Notes: a model not told the origin generated them from the letters alone. DNA of 35,278 nucleotides from Clostridiales bacterium (GCA_902363045.1 CABIYX010000014.1:1-35278), one strand, 5' to 3'; shown: positions 8,029-15,273, numbered from the stretch's first letter. Translations and numbers: made by a program.

Positions 8029-8904
8029 GTGGAACAAAAACGCCCAGCAGATATATTTCAAGAGCTTCTGGACTACCTATGGAACAGCTTGGGGTTGGAG
8101 GAAAAGGGCTGGAAGCGTCTGAAAAAGGGCGACTTCAAAAAGAAAATGAAAAACGGGCTGACCTATCAGATCTGGTTTGACCGGAGCCGCTACAACTACA
8201 TAGACTACGAAATCGGCCATGGAAATGTGGAGGTGGGCTTCAGCTGTATCATAAAGCAGGGAGATGACTACCTCTACTCTTTCAGAATTGAACCCACAAC
8301 AGGCGGTTCATTCTTTCGGATGCTGACAGAGGACCTGCGGCTGGATACCGGGCTGCTGGACACCTTTTTGCCCCTAATCAAAGCCCACTACCTCGACTTC
8401 ATCGACCGCTTCGAGGCAGACCCCGTGGAGGCATTACAGCCGGTCTGCGCTCCCTTCACCGAGGCGGAGGACTACAGTTGGTTCATCTATGTGCGGGAGC
8501 AGATGGTGGAACGGTACGGAACGGCGGAGCAGATGGAGGAGTACCGCCGTCAGGCAGAATTGCGCGGAACGCCGGAGTGCAAGGCGAAGACCCATACCGG
8601 AAAGTTGCTGTTCTACCAGTCCCATGCCAAAGATGTGGATCATGCCTGGGCCTCAAGCCGCACCAAAGAGGAACTGGACCAGGTGGTGGAACCCTTTGTG
8701 CAGGCCAAGCGGCAGGCAGGACAGTGGACACAGGAGGATGAGGCGGGCTATCAGCTCTACCGGCAGGAAACAGACCCGGAGAAGCGCACCTTTCGGGTAT
8801 GGTATCTCATCGCCACCCCCCGCGGCCTGCCGAAAGAGTTTGTCCAGAAAGAACTGGAGTTCCGGTGGAAGCTGTTCCCGGAGAAAAAGGAGGAAAGCAA
8901 ATGA
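8029..8904 (+). CDS. Hypothetical 291-residue protein in immunity array
   Basis: The GTG at 8029 has GGGAGGGGG six bases upstream and is preferred over GTG 8011. The N-terminal half (residues 5-140) has a helix IFQELLDYLWNSLG, then basic KRLKKGDFKKKMKN, then beta strands around TYQIWFDRSRYNYIDYEIG, a layout that recalls DUF4304-like domains. The C-terminal half is rich in charged helices and ends in a Lys/Glu tail. The downstream DUF4261 gene overlaps it by ATGA at 8901. The function is unknown; an immunity or accessory role is inferred from position. Confidence 0.6.
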   Translation: MEQKRPADIFQELLDYLWNSLGLEEKGWKRLKKGDFKKKMKNGLTYQIWFDRSRYNYIDYEIGHGNVEVGFSCIIKQGDDYLYSFRIEPTTGGSFFRMLTEDLRLDTGLLDTFLPLIKAHYLDFIDRFEADPVEALQPVCAPFTEAEDYSWFIYVREQMVERYGTAEQMEEYRRQAELRGTPECKAKTHTGKLLFYQSHAKDVDHAWASSRTKEELDQVVEPFVQAKRQAGQWTQEDEAGYQLYRQETDPEKRTFRVWYLIATPRGLPKEFVQKELEFRWKLFPEKKEESK

Positions 8905-9782
8905 GTAATCAAGTGTTCAAGCAGAACCTGGATGACAAAAAAGGCCCACAGCCCGGCGGACCCTATCTCATTCAGATGCTGTTCAAAGAGCCGGTGGAAA
9001 TGCCAGATAAAGAAAAAATGACTGACATAATGGAGAAGCACATCGGATCAACAGAGTGCTTCTGTTATGATAAGAAAATGGCTGGCTTTGCCGCACAGGA
9101 GCATATTGCAGAGTTCAAGGACGGAAAATGCCCGGTGCAGCTGATGGTGATGAAATGTGACAAGTTCAAGGGCAAGGGCTTTGACGCCTTCCTGATGAGC
9201 CAGATGTGGGACTGCCAGGAGGACCGGGAGCGGATCTTCCGGGAGTGCAAATATCAGGTGGTGGCCACCGATATGCTGGCCGCGGCGCTCCCGGCGCTGG
9301 AGCGGGCCAACCTGGACGCCGACTTCTTGGAGGCTCTGGCGGAGCTGTACCCATCATGCGAAGCGTTCTATTTCCAGAACTGCGGCAAGCTGTTTCTGGC
9401 GGAGGATGTGCGTTCCCACCAGATTGAGGGGCCGGACCGTTTCATCCGCTTTGGCGTCAATGTCCGATTCTTCAACATTGAGGGTACGGAGGATATGCTC
9501 ATCGACACGGTGGGCATGAGCACCCTGTTCCTACCGGATCTCCAGTACCACTTCCACGATATGGACCCCAACTGGGTGGTAAACCACGCCTACAATGTGG
9601 CGTCGTACATTCTGGCAAATGACAATCCCATTGAGGACGGGGAGACGGTGGATGGTGTGGAGGATGGCCAGATGAGCCGGGATGTCCAGTGGAAATGCCG
9701 GTATGAGGACGCCCTGATCCAGCCGCCCAGAGCGGTGCTGGACATCAACATGGGAGAGTACGCGGCCGGGAACCGTGATTGA
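8901..9782 (+). CDS. DUF4261 domain protein
   Basis: The 293-residue product carries the features I associate with DUF4261: an N-terminal segment ending in FKEPVEMPDKEKMTDIM, and a C-terminal core with DTVGMSTLFLPDLQYHF followed by NWVVNHAYNVASYILAND and the NPIEDGETVDG turn. DUF4261 proteins are frequent in immunity-like gene clusters of Firmicutes; their activity is not established. ATG 8901 lies eight bases after AAGGAGG and overlaps the preceding stop. It is the last gene of the array before the WYL regulator, 23 bases away. Confidence 0.75.
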   Translation: MSNQVFKQNLDDKKGPQPGGPYLIQMLFKEPVEMPDKEKMTDIMEKHIGSTECFCYDKKMAGFAAQEHIAEFKDGKCPVQLMVMKCDKFKGKGFDAFLMSQMWDCQEDRERIFRECKYQVVATDMLAAALPALERANLDADFLEALAELYPSCEAFYFQNCGKLFLAEDVRSHQIEGPDRFIRFGVNVRFFNIEGTEDMLIDTVGMSTLFLPDLQYHFHDMDPNWVVNHAYNVASYILANDNPIEDGETVDGVEDGQMSRDVQWKCRYEDALIQPPRAVLDINMGEYAAGNRD

Positions 9783-9805
9783 CATCCACAACTGGAGGCA
9801 TATTG

Positions 9806-10768
9806 ATGCAAAAGCAAAGCAATATCAGGATCTTGGAGATTTTGAAATATCTCTATCTTCGGACGGATGAGGAGCATCCCGTCACCGTAGCCGATATACT
9901 GGACTATCTCAATGGCAAGGGAATCCATGCGGTGCGACAGACAGTGTATGGGGATCTGCAGGACCTTATTTTAGCTGGTGTCGATATCGTAGTTACTAAG
10001 AGCACGCAAAACCAATATTTCATAGGTAACCGTTTGTTTGAGTATCCTGAATTAAAGATGCTGACGGATGCCGTTGCATCCTCCAAGGTCATATCGGCGG
10101 AAAAAACAAATGAACTCATCCAGAAACTCTGCCGGCTGACCAGCGAGGCAGAGGCCATGCAGCTTCGCCGGTTGGCGGCGATTTCGAGCCGGATCAAACC
10201 ACATAATGAGAAGGTCTATTACATCATCGATGGTGTCCAGAATGCCATCCTGGAAAACCGGCAGATCCAGTTCCAGTATTATGAGTACACACAGCAGAAA
10301 GAGCGAGTTCTCAAGCATAACGGCTATTTTTATAAGCTGGACCCTTACGCCCTGGAATGGAAAAACGACCACTACTATCTGATCGGATATTCCCACAAGC
10401 ACCATGGCATGGCGCATTTCCGTGTGGATCGGCTGGCCGGAATTGAGATCCTGGAATCCACCTATGTGCCTCAACCTGATTTCGATGTAGCCGACTATAC
10501 CAATAAGATGATCGATATGTTTGCGGCCGGTCATACTGTCCTCGTCGAACTCCTCTGTGAAAATCGGTTCATGAAAACAATCGTGGACGATTATGGAGAG
10601 GCCGTTCCCACACATCCATACGATAGTGAGCATTTTGTGGCTCAAATCGAAGTGAACCCCAGCGGGACCTTTTATGGATGGGTATTCAAGTTCATGGGCG
10701 GAGTCAAAATTACTGCTCCCCAGAAGTGCGTGGAGGAGATGGCGCGGATCGCCCGCACATTCCTGTAA
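9806..10768 (+). CDS. WYL-domain transcriptional regulator
   Basis: The 320-residue protein has an N-terminal winged helix (residues 5-65, with VTVADILDYLNGKGIHAVRQTVYGD cut here as the recognition region) and a WYL domain around residues 150-220, including YYEYTQQKERV, LDPYALEWKND and YYLIGYSHKH ending HFRVDRL. A C-terminal WCX-like extension follows. WYL regulators bind nucleotide or nucleic-acid ligands and often control defence or DNA-damage genes. ATG 9806 has TGGAGG seven bases upstream; a longer frame from 9779 lacks a site. It is transcribed with the array and closed by a strong terminator, so it may regulate the island. Target sites were not identified. Confidence 0.88.
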   Translation: MQKQSNIRILEILKYLYLRTDEEHPVTVADILDYLNGKGIHAVRQTVYGDLQDLILAGVDIVVTKSTQNQYFIGNRLFEYPELKMLTDAVASSKVISAEKTNELIQKLCRLTSEAEAMQLRRLAAISSRIKPHNEKVYYIIDGVQNAILENRQIQFQYYEYTQQKERVLKHNGYFYKLDPYALEWKNDHYYLIGYSHKHHGMAHFRVDRLAGIEILESTYVPQPDFDVADYTNKMIDMFAAGHTVLVELLCENRFMKTIVDDYGEAVPTHPYDSEHFVAQIEVNPSGTFYGWVFKFMGGVKITAPQKCVEEMARIARTFL

Positions 10769-10772
10769 CTGC

Positions 10773-10820
10773 GGGGCGAGGTGTTACGATAATTTAACAC
10801 CTCGCCCCAATTTCTTTTTT
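10773..10820 (+). terminator. Rho-independent terminator after the WYL regulator
   Basis: A perfect 14-base-pair stem (10773-10786 with 10795-10808, arms GGGGCGAGGTGTTA and its complement) with an eight-base loop is followed by AATTTCTTTTTT. It ends the immunity-island transcript. Confidence 0.9.
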
Positions 10821-10825
10821 ACTCC

Positions 10826-10854
10826 TTGTATCGAACATTTGTACCAGTTATAAT
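10826..10854 (+). promoter_or_regulatory. SigA-type promoter of the XRE/ImmA operon with LexA-like spacer
   Basis: TTGTAT (10826-10831) and TATAAT (10849-10854) are separated by exactly 17 bases. The spacer holds CGAACATTTGTACC (10832-10845), one internal base away from a GAAC-N4-GTTC LexA-type box, so SOS control is possible but not established. Confidence 0.75.
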
Positions 10855-10865
10855 ATAAGCAAGAT

Positions 10866-10883
10866 GTTCGCAGCTGAGCGAAC
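10866..10883. promoter_or_regulatory. Palindromic operator copy 1
   Basis: GTTCGC-N6-GCGAAC is a perfect inverted repeat placed just after the -10 box of the XRE promoter. The same 6-6-6 palindrome recurs at 11974-11991 before the next transcription unit. It is the most likely binding site of the XRE repressor encoded immediately downstream. Confidence 0.75.
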
Positions 10884-10907
10884 TAACCACAAGGGGAGGA
10901 ATGCGAC

Positions 10908-11267
10908 ATGACCTTTGGGGCATTCATCGGGACAAGGCGCAAAGCGGCCAAGCTGAATCTCCGAGACACAGCCAAATATCTCGGAATTGCTTATGGATAC
11001 CTCTGCGACATTGAGCAAGGGCGGCGTCCCGCACCAGAAGGACAGTTTGTGGATCGAATTTTCTCCTTCCTGGAGCTGGACAAGCAGGAGCATGAATTGC
11101 TTTTGGATTTAGCCGCAGAGTCCAGACAATCTGTTCCTGCGGATCTGCCGGATTATATCCGAACTCATGATATTGTCCGGGCGGCCCTGAGAGTCGCAAA
11201 AGAAGTTGACGCTACGGATGAGGAATGGGCGGCATTTATGGAAATGTTGAAAAGCCGTCAAAGCTGA
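10908..11267 (+). CDS. XRE-family repressor, ImmR-like
   Basis: The 119-residue protein has an N-terminal helix-turn-helix of Cro/CI type (about residues 5-60: FIGTRRKAAKLNLRDTAKYLG, split here as helices 1-2, then YGYLCDIEQGRR as recognition helix). The C-terminal part is helical and acidic. It is followed after 12 bases by an ImmA/IrrE metallopeptidase gene, the arrangement of ImmR-ImmA in ICEBs1-like elements, where the peptidase cleaves the repressor on DNA damage. GGGGAGGA precedes ATG 10908. By family and context it represses element genes, probably through the GTTCGC-N6-GCGAAC palindromes. Confidence 0.85.
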   Translation: MTFGAFIGTRRKAAKLNLRDTAKYLGIAYGYLCDIEQGRRPAPEGQFVDRIFSFLELDKQEHELLLDLAAESRQSVPADLPDYIRTHDIVRAALRVAKEVDATDEEWAAFMEMLKSRQS

Positions 11268-11279
11268 GGAGGGATTTCC

Positions 11280-11894
11280 TTGTATGCGCCTAAGTACCGA
11301 CTGGAAGCCATCGAAACCATCGGTCGAAAGATTCTGCTGGAATATGATCGCACACTGTTGGAAGGTCCTCCTCAGGCGATCCCAGTCGAAACGATCATTG
11401 AAACAAAGTTTAATCTGACTCTGGAGTACCATACCCTTCGCAAAAATGGGAGCGTCCTTGGAGAAACCATTTTTGATGACGGAGCAGCCATTTTATATGA
11501 CCGAACAGAGAGGCAATACCGTTTGATTGCTGTGAAGGCTGGGACAATTTTGATTGATGAACGTCTCTGTATAGACAGGCTTCTTGGGAGAATGCGCTTT
11601 ACCTGCGCTCATGAACTGGGACACTGGGTCCTGCACCAGAAATTATACTCTGGCACTGGCGATGTTGCGGCCTATGATGGTAAAACTTCCTCGGATGAAA
11701 GCTGTGGTTTCATTGAGCGGCAGGCAGATGCTCTTGCAACAGCCCTTTTAATGCCTATACCTCAAGTAAAAAAATGCTTTTACCGTCTCCGTCCGGGCAA
11801 AAGCAAGGAGTGCTTGGTCACGGAAATGGCGCGGATCTTCCAAGTGTCAAAACAGGCAATGCGGATTCGGTTGGAAGTTCATAATTTACTATAA
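11280..11894 (+). CDS. ImmA/IrrE-family metallo-endopeptidase
   Basis: The 204-residue product has the zinc motif HELGH at residues 111-115 (TCAHELGHWVLHQ) and a downstream IERQADALATALLMP helix, where the third zinc ligand is expected. These are diagnostic for ImmA/IrrE (DUF955) peptidases that cut XRE-type repressors. The start is TTG 11280, six bases after GAGGAGGG. A nearby ATG at 11284 is out of frame. The gene is the second of the repressor operon. Activation by DNA damage or cell signalling is known for relatives, not shown here. Confidence 0.88.
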   Translation: MYAPKYRLEAIETIGRKILLEYDRTLLEGPPQAIPVETIIETKFNLTLEYHTLRKNGSVLGETIFDDGAAILYDRTERQYRLIAVKAGTILIDERLCIDRLLGRMRFTCAHELGHWVLHQKLYSGTGDVAAYDGKTSSDESCGFIERQADALATALLMPIPQVKKCFYRLRPGKSKECLVTEMARIFQVSKQAMRIRLEVHNLL

Positions 11895-11908
11895 GCTTGG
11901 CTTAGTAA

Positions 11909-11938
11909 GGCCCTCTTCCTTAAGAGGGCCTCCGGCTT
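11909..11938 (+). terminator. Hairpin after ImmA gene, with 16-base repeat
   Basis: A nine-base-pair stem (GGCCCTCTT 11909-11917 with AAGAGGGCC 11922-11930) lies 15 bases after the stop. Its T-tract is poor, so termination may be partial. The 3' part, AGAGGGCCTCCGGCTT (11923-11938), recurs exactly at 12827-12842. Confidence 0.6.
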
Positions 11939-11973
11939 TCACAGTATTCGAAAAGTGTTTTGTTATCTTGTTT

Positions 11974-11991
11974 GTTCGCAACTTAGCGAAC
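11974..11991. promoter_or_regulatory. Palindromic operator copy 2
   Basis: GTTCGC-N6-GCGAAC is repeated here with seven-base arms if the flanking T and A are counted. It lies directly before the ribosome site of the gene at 12010. A weak -10 candidate (TTATCT, 11963-11968) sits just upstream, so a bound repressor would block this promoter. Confidence 0.7.
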
Positions 11992-12009
11992 ATGGGAGGA
12001 GGAGAAAAA

Positions 12010-12552
12010 ATGCGGAAAGAGAGTGTCACTGTCCAAAAGTGCAAGAAACAGATGGCCTCCCTTGGATTTGATAGCCAGCTGGCCTACCATCGGGTAAAGC
12101 TGATCCTGAAGATCTATCGGGACGTGGTGTGGGTCCTCAGTGAGCGTGCAGAGGAGCTGCACGAATATGCATGGGAACTCGGAAACCGGGACGCTGATGC
12201 CGGCCTCTGCTATCTGGAAAACTTTGCCCCGAATATTGACCTCCAGGAATTTGAGGAAAAGGTCTGCTGCGTCATGGAGAGCCGCATGCTGGTCGATGTG
12301 ATCGACCGAGCCCTGCTCCGCCTGAAACGGTATCCGGATCGTGGAGAACTCTATTATGAAATCCTGACCAAGCAATTCATCCATCGCTTCAACAGCACAG
12401 AGAAGGAACTGCTGGACGAGCTGAACATGGAGCGGAGTGTTTTCTATGACCGAAAGCGCGAGGCGCTTTTCCTGTTTTCTGTCTGCCTGTTTGGATATGC
12501 GGTTCCGGAACTTCAAGAGGAGTTAGATGCCCCCCGACTGTTTCCCGACTAA
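12010..12552 (+). CDS. Integrative-element hypothetical protein
   Basis: The 180-residue, mainly helical, acidic protein has a C-terminal segment TEKELLDELNMERSVFYDRK that looks like a helix-turn-helix of the kind found in ArpU- or sigma-region-4-like phage regulators. Proteins of this shape commonly precede the small sigma factor in clostridial conjugative transposons. ATG 12010 is chosen because GGAGGAGG lies just upstream; the longer frame from 11968 would read through the operator palindrome. The function is unknown; a regulatory role in element gene expression is inferred. Confidence 0.7.
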   Translation: MRKESVTVQKCKKQMASLGFDSQLAYHRVKLILKIYRDVVWVLSERAEELHEYAWELGNRDADAGLCYLENFAPNIDLQEFEEKVCCVMESRMLVDVIDRALLRLKRYPDRGELYYEILTKQFIHRFNSTEKELLDELNMERSVFYDRKREALFLFSVCLFGYAVPELQEELDAPRLFPD

Positions 12553-12890
12553 TTCCCGATGAAAAACCGACCCAATCCCTACTCCCTTCCGACTTTGCCT
12601 CTGTTATACTCGGTACAGTGGCAGGTATGCTCAAAAATGAATAACTTAACGAGTTAGAGGCCCCAGACGCTGAAAAGCATCTGGGGCCTCTTTGCTCCTG
12701 CCGCAATATGGCGGCAGGAGTATGCCGGGGACGCATTTCAGCGTCCCCGGCTTTTTTCTGCCCGGTACCAGGAGGGCCGGCGTGTTACAGGAGGGGTTTG
12801 CCCACTGCCAACACCCAAATCGGTGCAGAGGGCCTCCGGCTTCTGAGATTTTGACTTTTCAAAATTTCAGAAGAAACGGAGGACTGCCTC
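12553..12890 (+). promoter_or_regulatory. Noncoding leader with three successive hairpins before the sigma-factor gene
   Basis: An extended -10 promoter TGTTATACT lies at 12602-12610, without a clear -35. Three strong stem-loops follow: 12657-12690 (11 pairs), 12695-12720 (10 pairs) and 12724-12751 (11 pairs, followed by TTTTTT at 12752-12757). The last is a textbook terminator between this promoter and the sigma gene. A further hairpin (12843-12854 with 12859-12870, one mismatch) sits just before the ribosome site ACGGAGGA. The arrangement suggests attenuation or antitermination. No coding sequence is seen here. Confidence 0.7.
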
Positions 12891-13313
12891 ATGGCAGAGG
12901 AAAGGAAATATCGTCTTAGAGTAGAGGGACATCTGGTAGAGGTCACAAAGGATGTTTATCTGACCTATTACCGAGTGGAACGTCACACCAAAACATTGGA
13001 TGAGAAAGATGTCCGAAACGGAAAGGTCTCATACAGTGATTTGGATACGGAAGAAACCCTTGGAGAAGAAATGGTTCCAGATCCTAATGCTGAGAGCGTG
13101 GAAGACAAAGCGGTTGGCAATATCCTACTGCAGGAACTGCGTCAGTGTTTGGCACAGCTCCCTCTGGAGGAGCAGAATCTGATCCGTGCCTTGTATTTCG
13201 AGGAGCTGACGGAGCGTGAGTATGCCAAACAAATCAATATCTCGCAGAAGGCGGTGAATAAGCGCCGCCATAAAATTTTGAGTAAACTCCGGGCTTTGAT
13301 GAAAATAAAATAA
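12891..13313 (+). CDS. Sigma-70-like factor of integrative element
   Basis: The 140-residue protein ends in a sigma region-4 helix-turn-helix: LPLEEQNLIRALYFEELTER, then the recognition helix INISQKAVNKRRHKILSKL. The N-terminal 75 residues are short and lack a full region 2, which is usual for sigma-like proteins of Tn1549/CTn-type elements. It would direct or modulate transcription of element genes. The gene is preceded by a long multi-hairpin leader, so its expression is probably controlled by termination. The start at 12891 has ACGGAGGA eight bases upstream. Confidence 0.85.
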   Translation: MAEERKYRLRVEGHLVEVTKDVYLTYYRVERHTKTLDEKDVRNGKVSYSDLDTEETLGEEMVPDPNAESVEDKAVGNILLQELRQCLAQLPLEEQNLIRALYFEELTEREYAKQINISQKAVNKRRHKILSKLRALMKIK

Positions 13314-13325
13314 TTTTTTGGTTCT

Positions 13326-13364
13326 CAACCCCCTCACGAACTCGGCTTAGTAGTGAGGGGGTTG
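13326..13364 (+). terminator. Stem-loop after the sigma-factor gene
   Basis: A perfect 12-base-pair stem (CAACCCCCTCAC 13326-13337 with 13353-13364) has a 15-base loop. It follows the stop codon by 13 bases. There is no T-tract after it, so it may act as a processing or mRNA-end structure rather than a strong terminator. Confidence 0.55.
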
Positions 13365-14010
13365 AATTATCTCCCCCCTCGGGTTCCTTGAAAACCGAAT
13401 ACCCAACCATCTGAATACCTTCCTGACGGGGCCCTTTGAAAAAGGGCGAGCGACTCCGGAGGATGCGCCAAGACCACCTGTAGATGCACAGCGCAAGGTT
13501 GCGAACGAAGACACCCATACATTTCTGTTCGGTTCTGACAACCAGGCTGACCTACATCTATCAACGACGGCCAAATAAGGTGCCGAGCGGTTCCATCCGT
13601 CCGCAAAACAGCCGATGGCAAACTGTTTCGCAATGACTCCGTCAGGGACAATGATACTTCCGTCCAGTCCCAGCCCCCACCGGAATGGGGATCAAGCAAG
13701 GAGGGCGGCCGACAGAGATCCTGCCGGGGGTGAGACTCCCATGACGCGGTGGAGCCAGCCGCGGTTCAGATGATTGCCCTGAAGAGCCGGTGCCGGCGGC
13801 ACAGGCTTTTGCGCTTGGGGAAGTAGTGTCGAATACGAGCGCAGCCCGAGAAAGACAACACAAATGTGAAGTCTTAATATCAGAAGCCATGGGGACCGCT
13901 CTTGCCCCCTGCTTCAGTCTCCGGTTAATGAGGATCTTTTTACGATACGAATTCTAAATGAACACAGGAGAAATTGGAGTTAGTCAAGGGCGGGAGCGGT
14001 CCCTATTTTT
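13365..14010 (+). ncRNA. Candidate large structured RNA (no coding potential seen)
   Basis: No convincing protein frame exists between the sigma gene and the MazF gene. The sequence has many local hairpins: GCCCTTT/AAAGGGC at 13431-13447, GTGCC/GGCAC near 13790-13802, and CGCGG/CCGCG near 13745-13763. A long-range helix joins 13889-13907 to 13988-14006 over 19 consecutive pairs, three of them G-U, which is the pattern of RNA rather than of a DNA palindrome. It is followed directly by TTTTT. I infer an RNA of up to about 650 bases ending near 14010. An oriT or a decayed intron is the alternative. Confidence 0.45.
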
Positions 14011-14048
14011 GTGGTATTAAGCCGCAACTTATTAAGGAGGTGTATCTC

Positions 14049-14423
14049 ATGAGAACATATTTCCCACACGAGATCCATCGGGGCGAGCTCTATTATGCGG
14101 ATCTGAGGCCAGTAGTTGGATCTGAGCAAGGCGGCATACGCCCTGTGCTCATTCTGCAGAACAATATGGGCAACCGGCATAGTCCTACAGTGATAGCTGC
14201 TCCTGTTACAAGCAAGATGGGGAAAGCGAGGCTGCCCACCCATGTAAGCCTAAACAAGCACTCGAGTGGCCTGCACTGTGGTTCTACAATTCTTTTGGAG
14301 CAACTCCGTACCATTGACAAGTCCAGGCTCAAGGGAAGAATTGGGATGTTAAGTGAGCCTGAGATGAAACGGATCGACTGGGCGCTCGGGATCAGCATTG
14401 GTCTGGCAGAAGGGTATGATTAA
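14049..14423 (+). CDS. PemK/MazF-family mRNA interferase toxin
   Basis: The 124-residue protein has the MazF fold signature: RGELYYADLRPVVGSEQGG-x-RPVLILQNN at residues 10-40, the TVIAAPVTSK strand with its Thr/Ser, and an EQLRTIDKSRL helix near residue 90. MazF/PemK enzymes cut mRNA at short motifs. ATG 14049 follows AAGGAGG. No antitoxin gene lies immediately upstream or downstream, which is unusual for the family but often seen for PemK genes of clostridial conjugative elements. Its translation start lies 39 bases after the putative structured RNA. The identity is firm; its control is unknown. Confidence 0.88.
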   Translation: MRTYFPHEIHRGELYYADLRPVVGSEQGGIRPVLILQNNMGNRHSPTVIAAPVTSKMGKARLPTHVSLNKHSSGLHCGSTILLEQLRTIDKSRLKGRIGMLSEPEMKRIDWALGISIGLAEGYD

Positions 14424-14613
14424 AATATAAGCTGTGTGATCGTCAACCTACTGTGGCAGTCCTTTTGCAACAGCCAGTAAATTTTCTCAGTTTGACGCCA
14501 TAATGATGGAGTGTCACACTTTTGCCCAATTTTTGCGGAGGTTTTCGTTGGGCTTGATGAATAGATAATACAGAAGTTTCGTGGCATTGTAGTATAACAG
14601 ACGAGGAGGTGGT

Positions 14614-15273
14614 ATGATGGAATACAGAGAAGTGTACTTTCGGATCCGCAGCTCCTATCGGTACGACAGTGGTTGGCCGGATAAAGGCGTCGAGCACGCC
14701 TTCCGGGATGAGACACGCACCTTGTTTCAGTTGGCAGGCTGGGAGCTGCATCCCGCCAGGGAAGACAGCAGTTCCAGCGACATAGTCACGAAGGGTCAGC
14801 AGGATCTGTATCTCCACCCCATGAATTTCAGCGGGGTGATCCAGACCGATGAGATTCCCCGGCTCCAGGAACTCTTGGAGGGTGCGCAAACCTTCCAATG
14901 CCAGGGGGTGGACTGCTACGAACGGTACTGGGAACTCACAGACGCGGAGTATCTGAAACAACTGGAGGACAGACGCGATGAGATCATAGAGGCCATTCTG
15001 GAGCGGTACCAGACGAAGCGGAAGAACCTGTATGTCACAGGCCCGGCCGAGCTGAGCATTGCGAAACAGTTCTCCGTCCATAGGCTCTGCGACAAGGATG
15101 GAAAAAACAACTTGGCAAACCGCTATGTGGGGGAGCTGGTGGAGCGCCTCATCCGAGAGGGCCGCCTGGTGACGGCGGAGACCCGAAATGGCCTCGGCAT
15201 TCGCACGGCGGCCGGCGAGGAACTCCGGCAGCGGGGAGAACCCCTCCCGGGACAGCAGCAGATGACCCTGTAG
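14614..15273 (+). CDS. Hypothetical protein of integrative element
   Basis: This 219-residue soluble protein has no family I can name. The N-terminal half contains YREVYFRIRSSYRYDSGW and LFQLAGWELHPA. The second half has a long helix YLKQLEDRRDEIIEAILERY and a possible winged helix (YVGELVERLIREGRLVTAET followed by GIRTAAGEELRQ). Starts ATG 14614 and 14617 are both possible behind GGAGG; 14617 has the better spacing. The 190-base gap upstream shows no clear promoter. DNA binding is a weak inference. Confidence 0.6.
   Translation: MMEYREVYFRIRSSYRYDSGWPDKGVEHAFRDETRTLFQLAGWELHPAREDSSSSDIVTKGQQDLYLHPMNFSGVIQTDEIPRLQELLEGAQTFQCQGVDCYERYWELTDAEYLKQLEDRRDEIIEAILERYQTKRKNLYVTGPAELSIAKQFSVHRLCDKDGKNNLANRYVGELVERLIREGRLVTAETRNGLGIRTAAGEELRQRGEPLPGQQQMTL

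Noticed and set aside
1..9782. Search for a polymorphic toxin gene in the island
   Set aside because: No large secreted protein, RHS repeat, LXG or WXG domain was found, so the array contains immunity-type genes only within this window.
13367..13699. Minus-strand frame of 110 codons in the noncoding region after the sigma gene
   Set aside because: Its composition is not protein-like, there is no ribosome site, and the interval is better explained by RNA structure.
13365..14010. Group II intron as explanation of the structured noncoding region
   Set aside because: No GUGYG start, no recognisable domain V hairpin and no reverse transcriptase gene were found.
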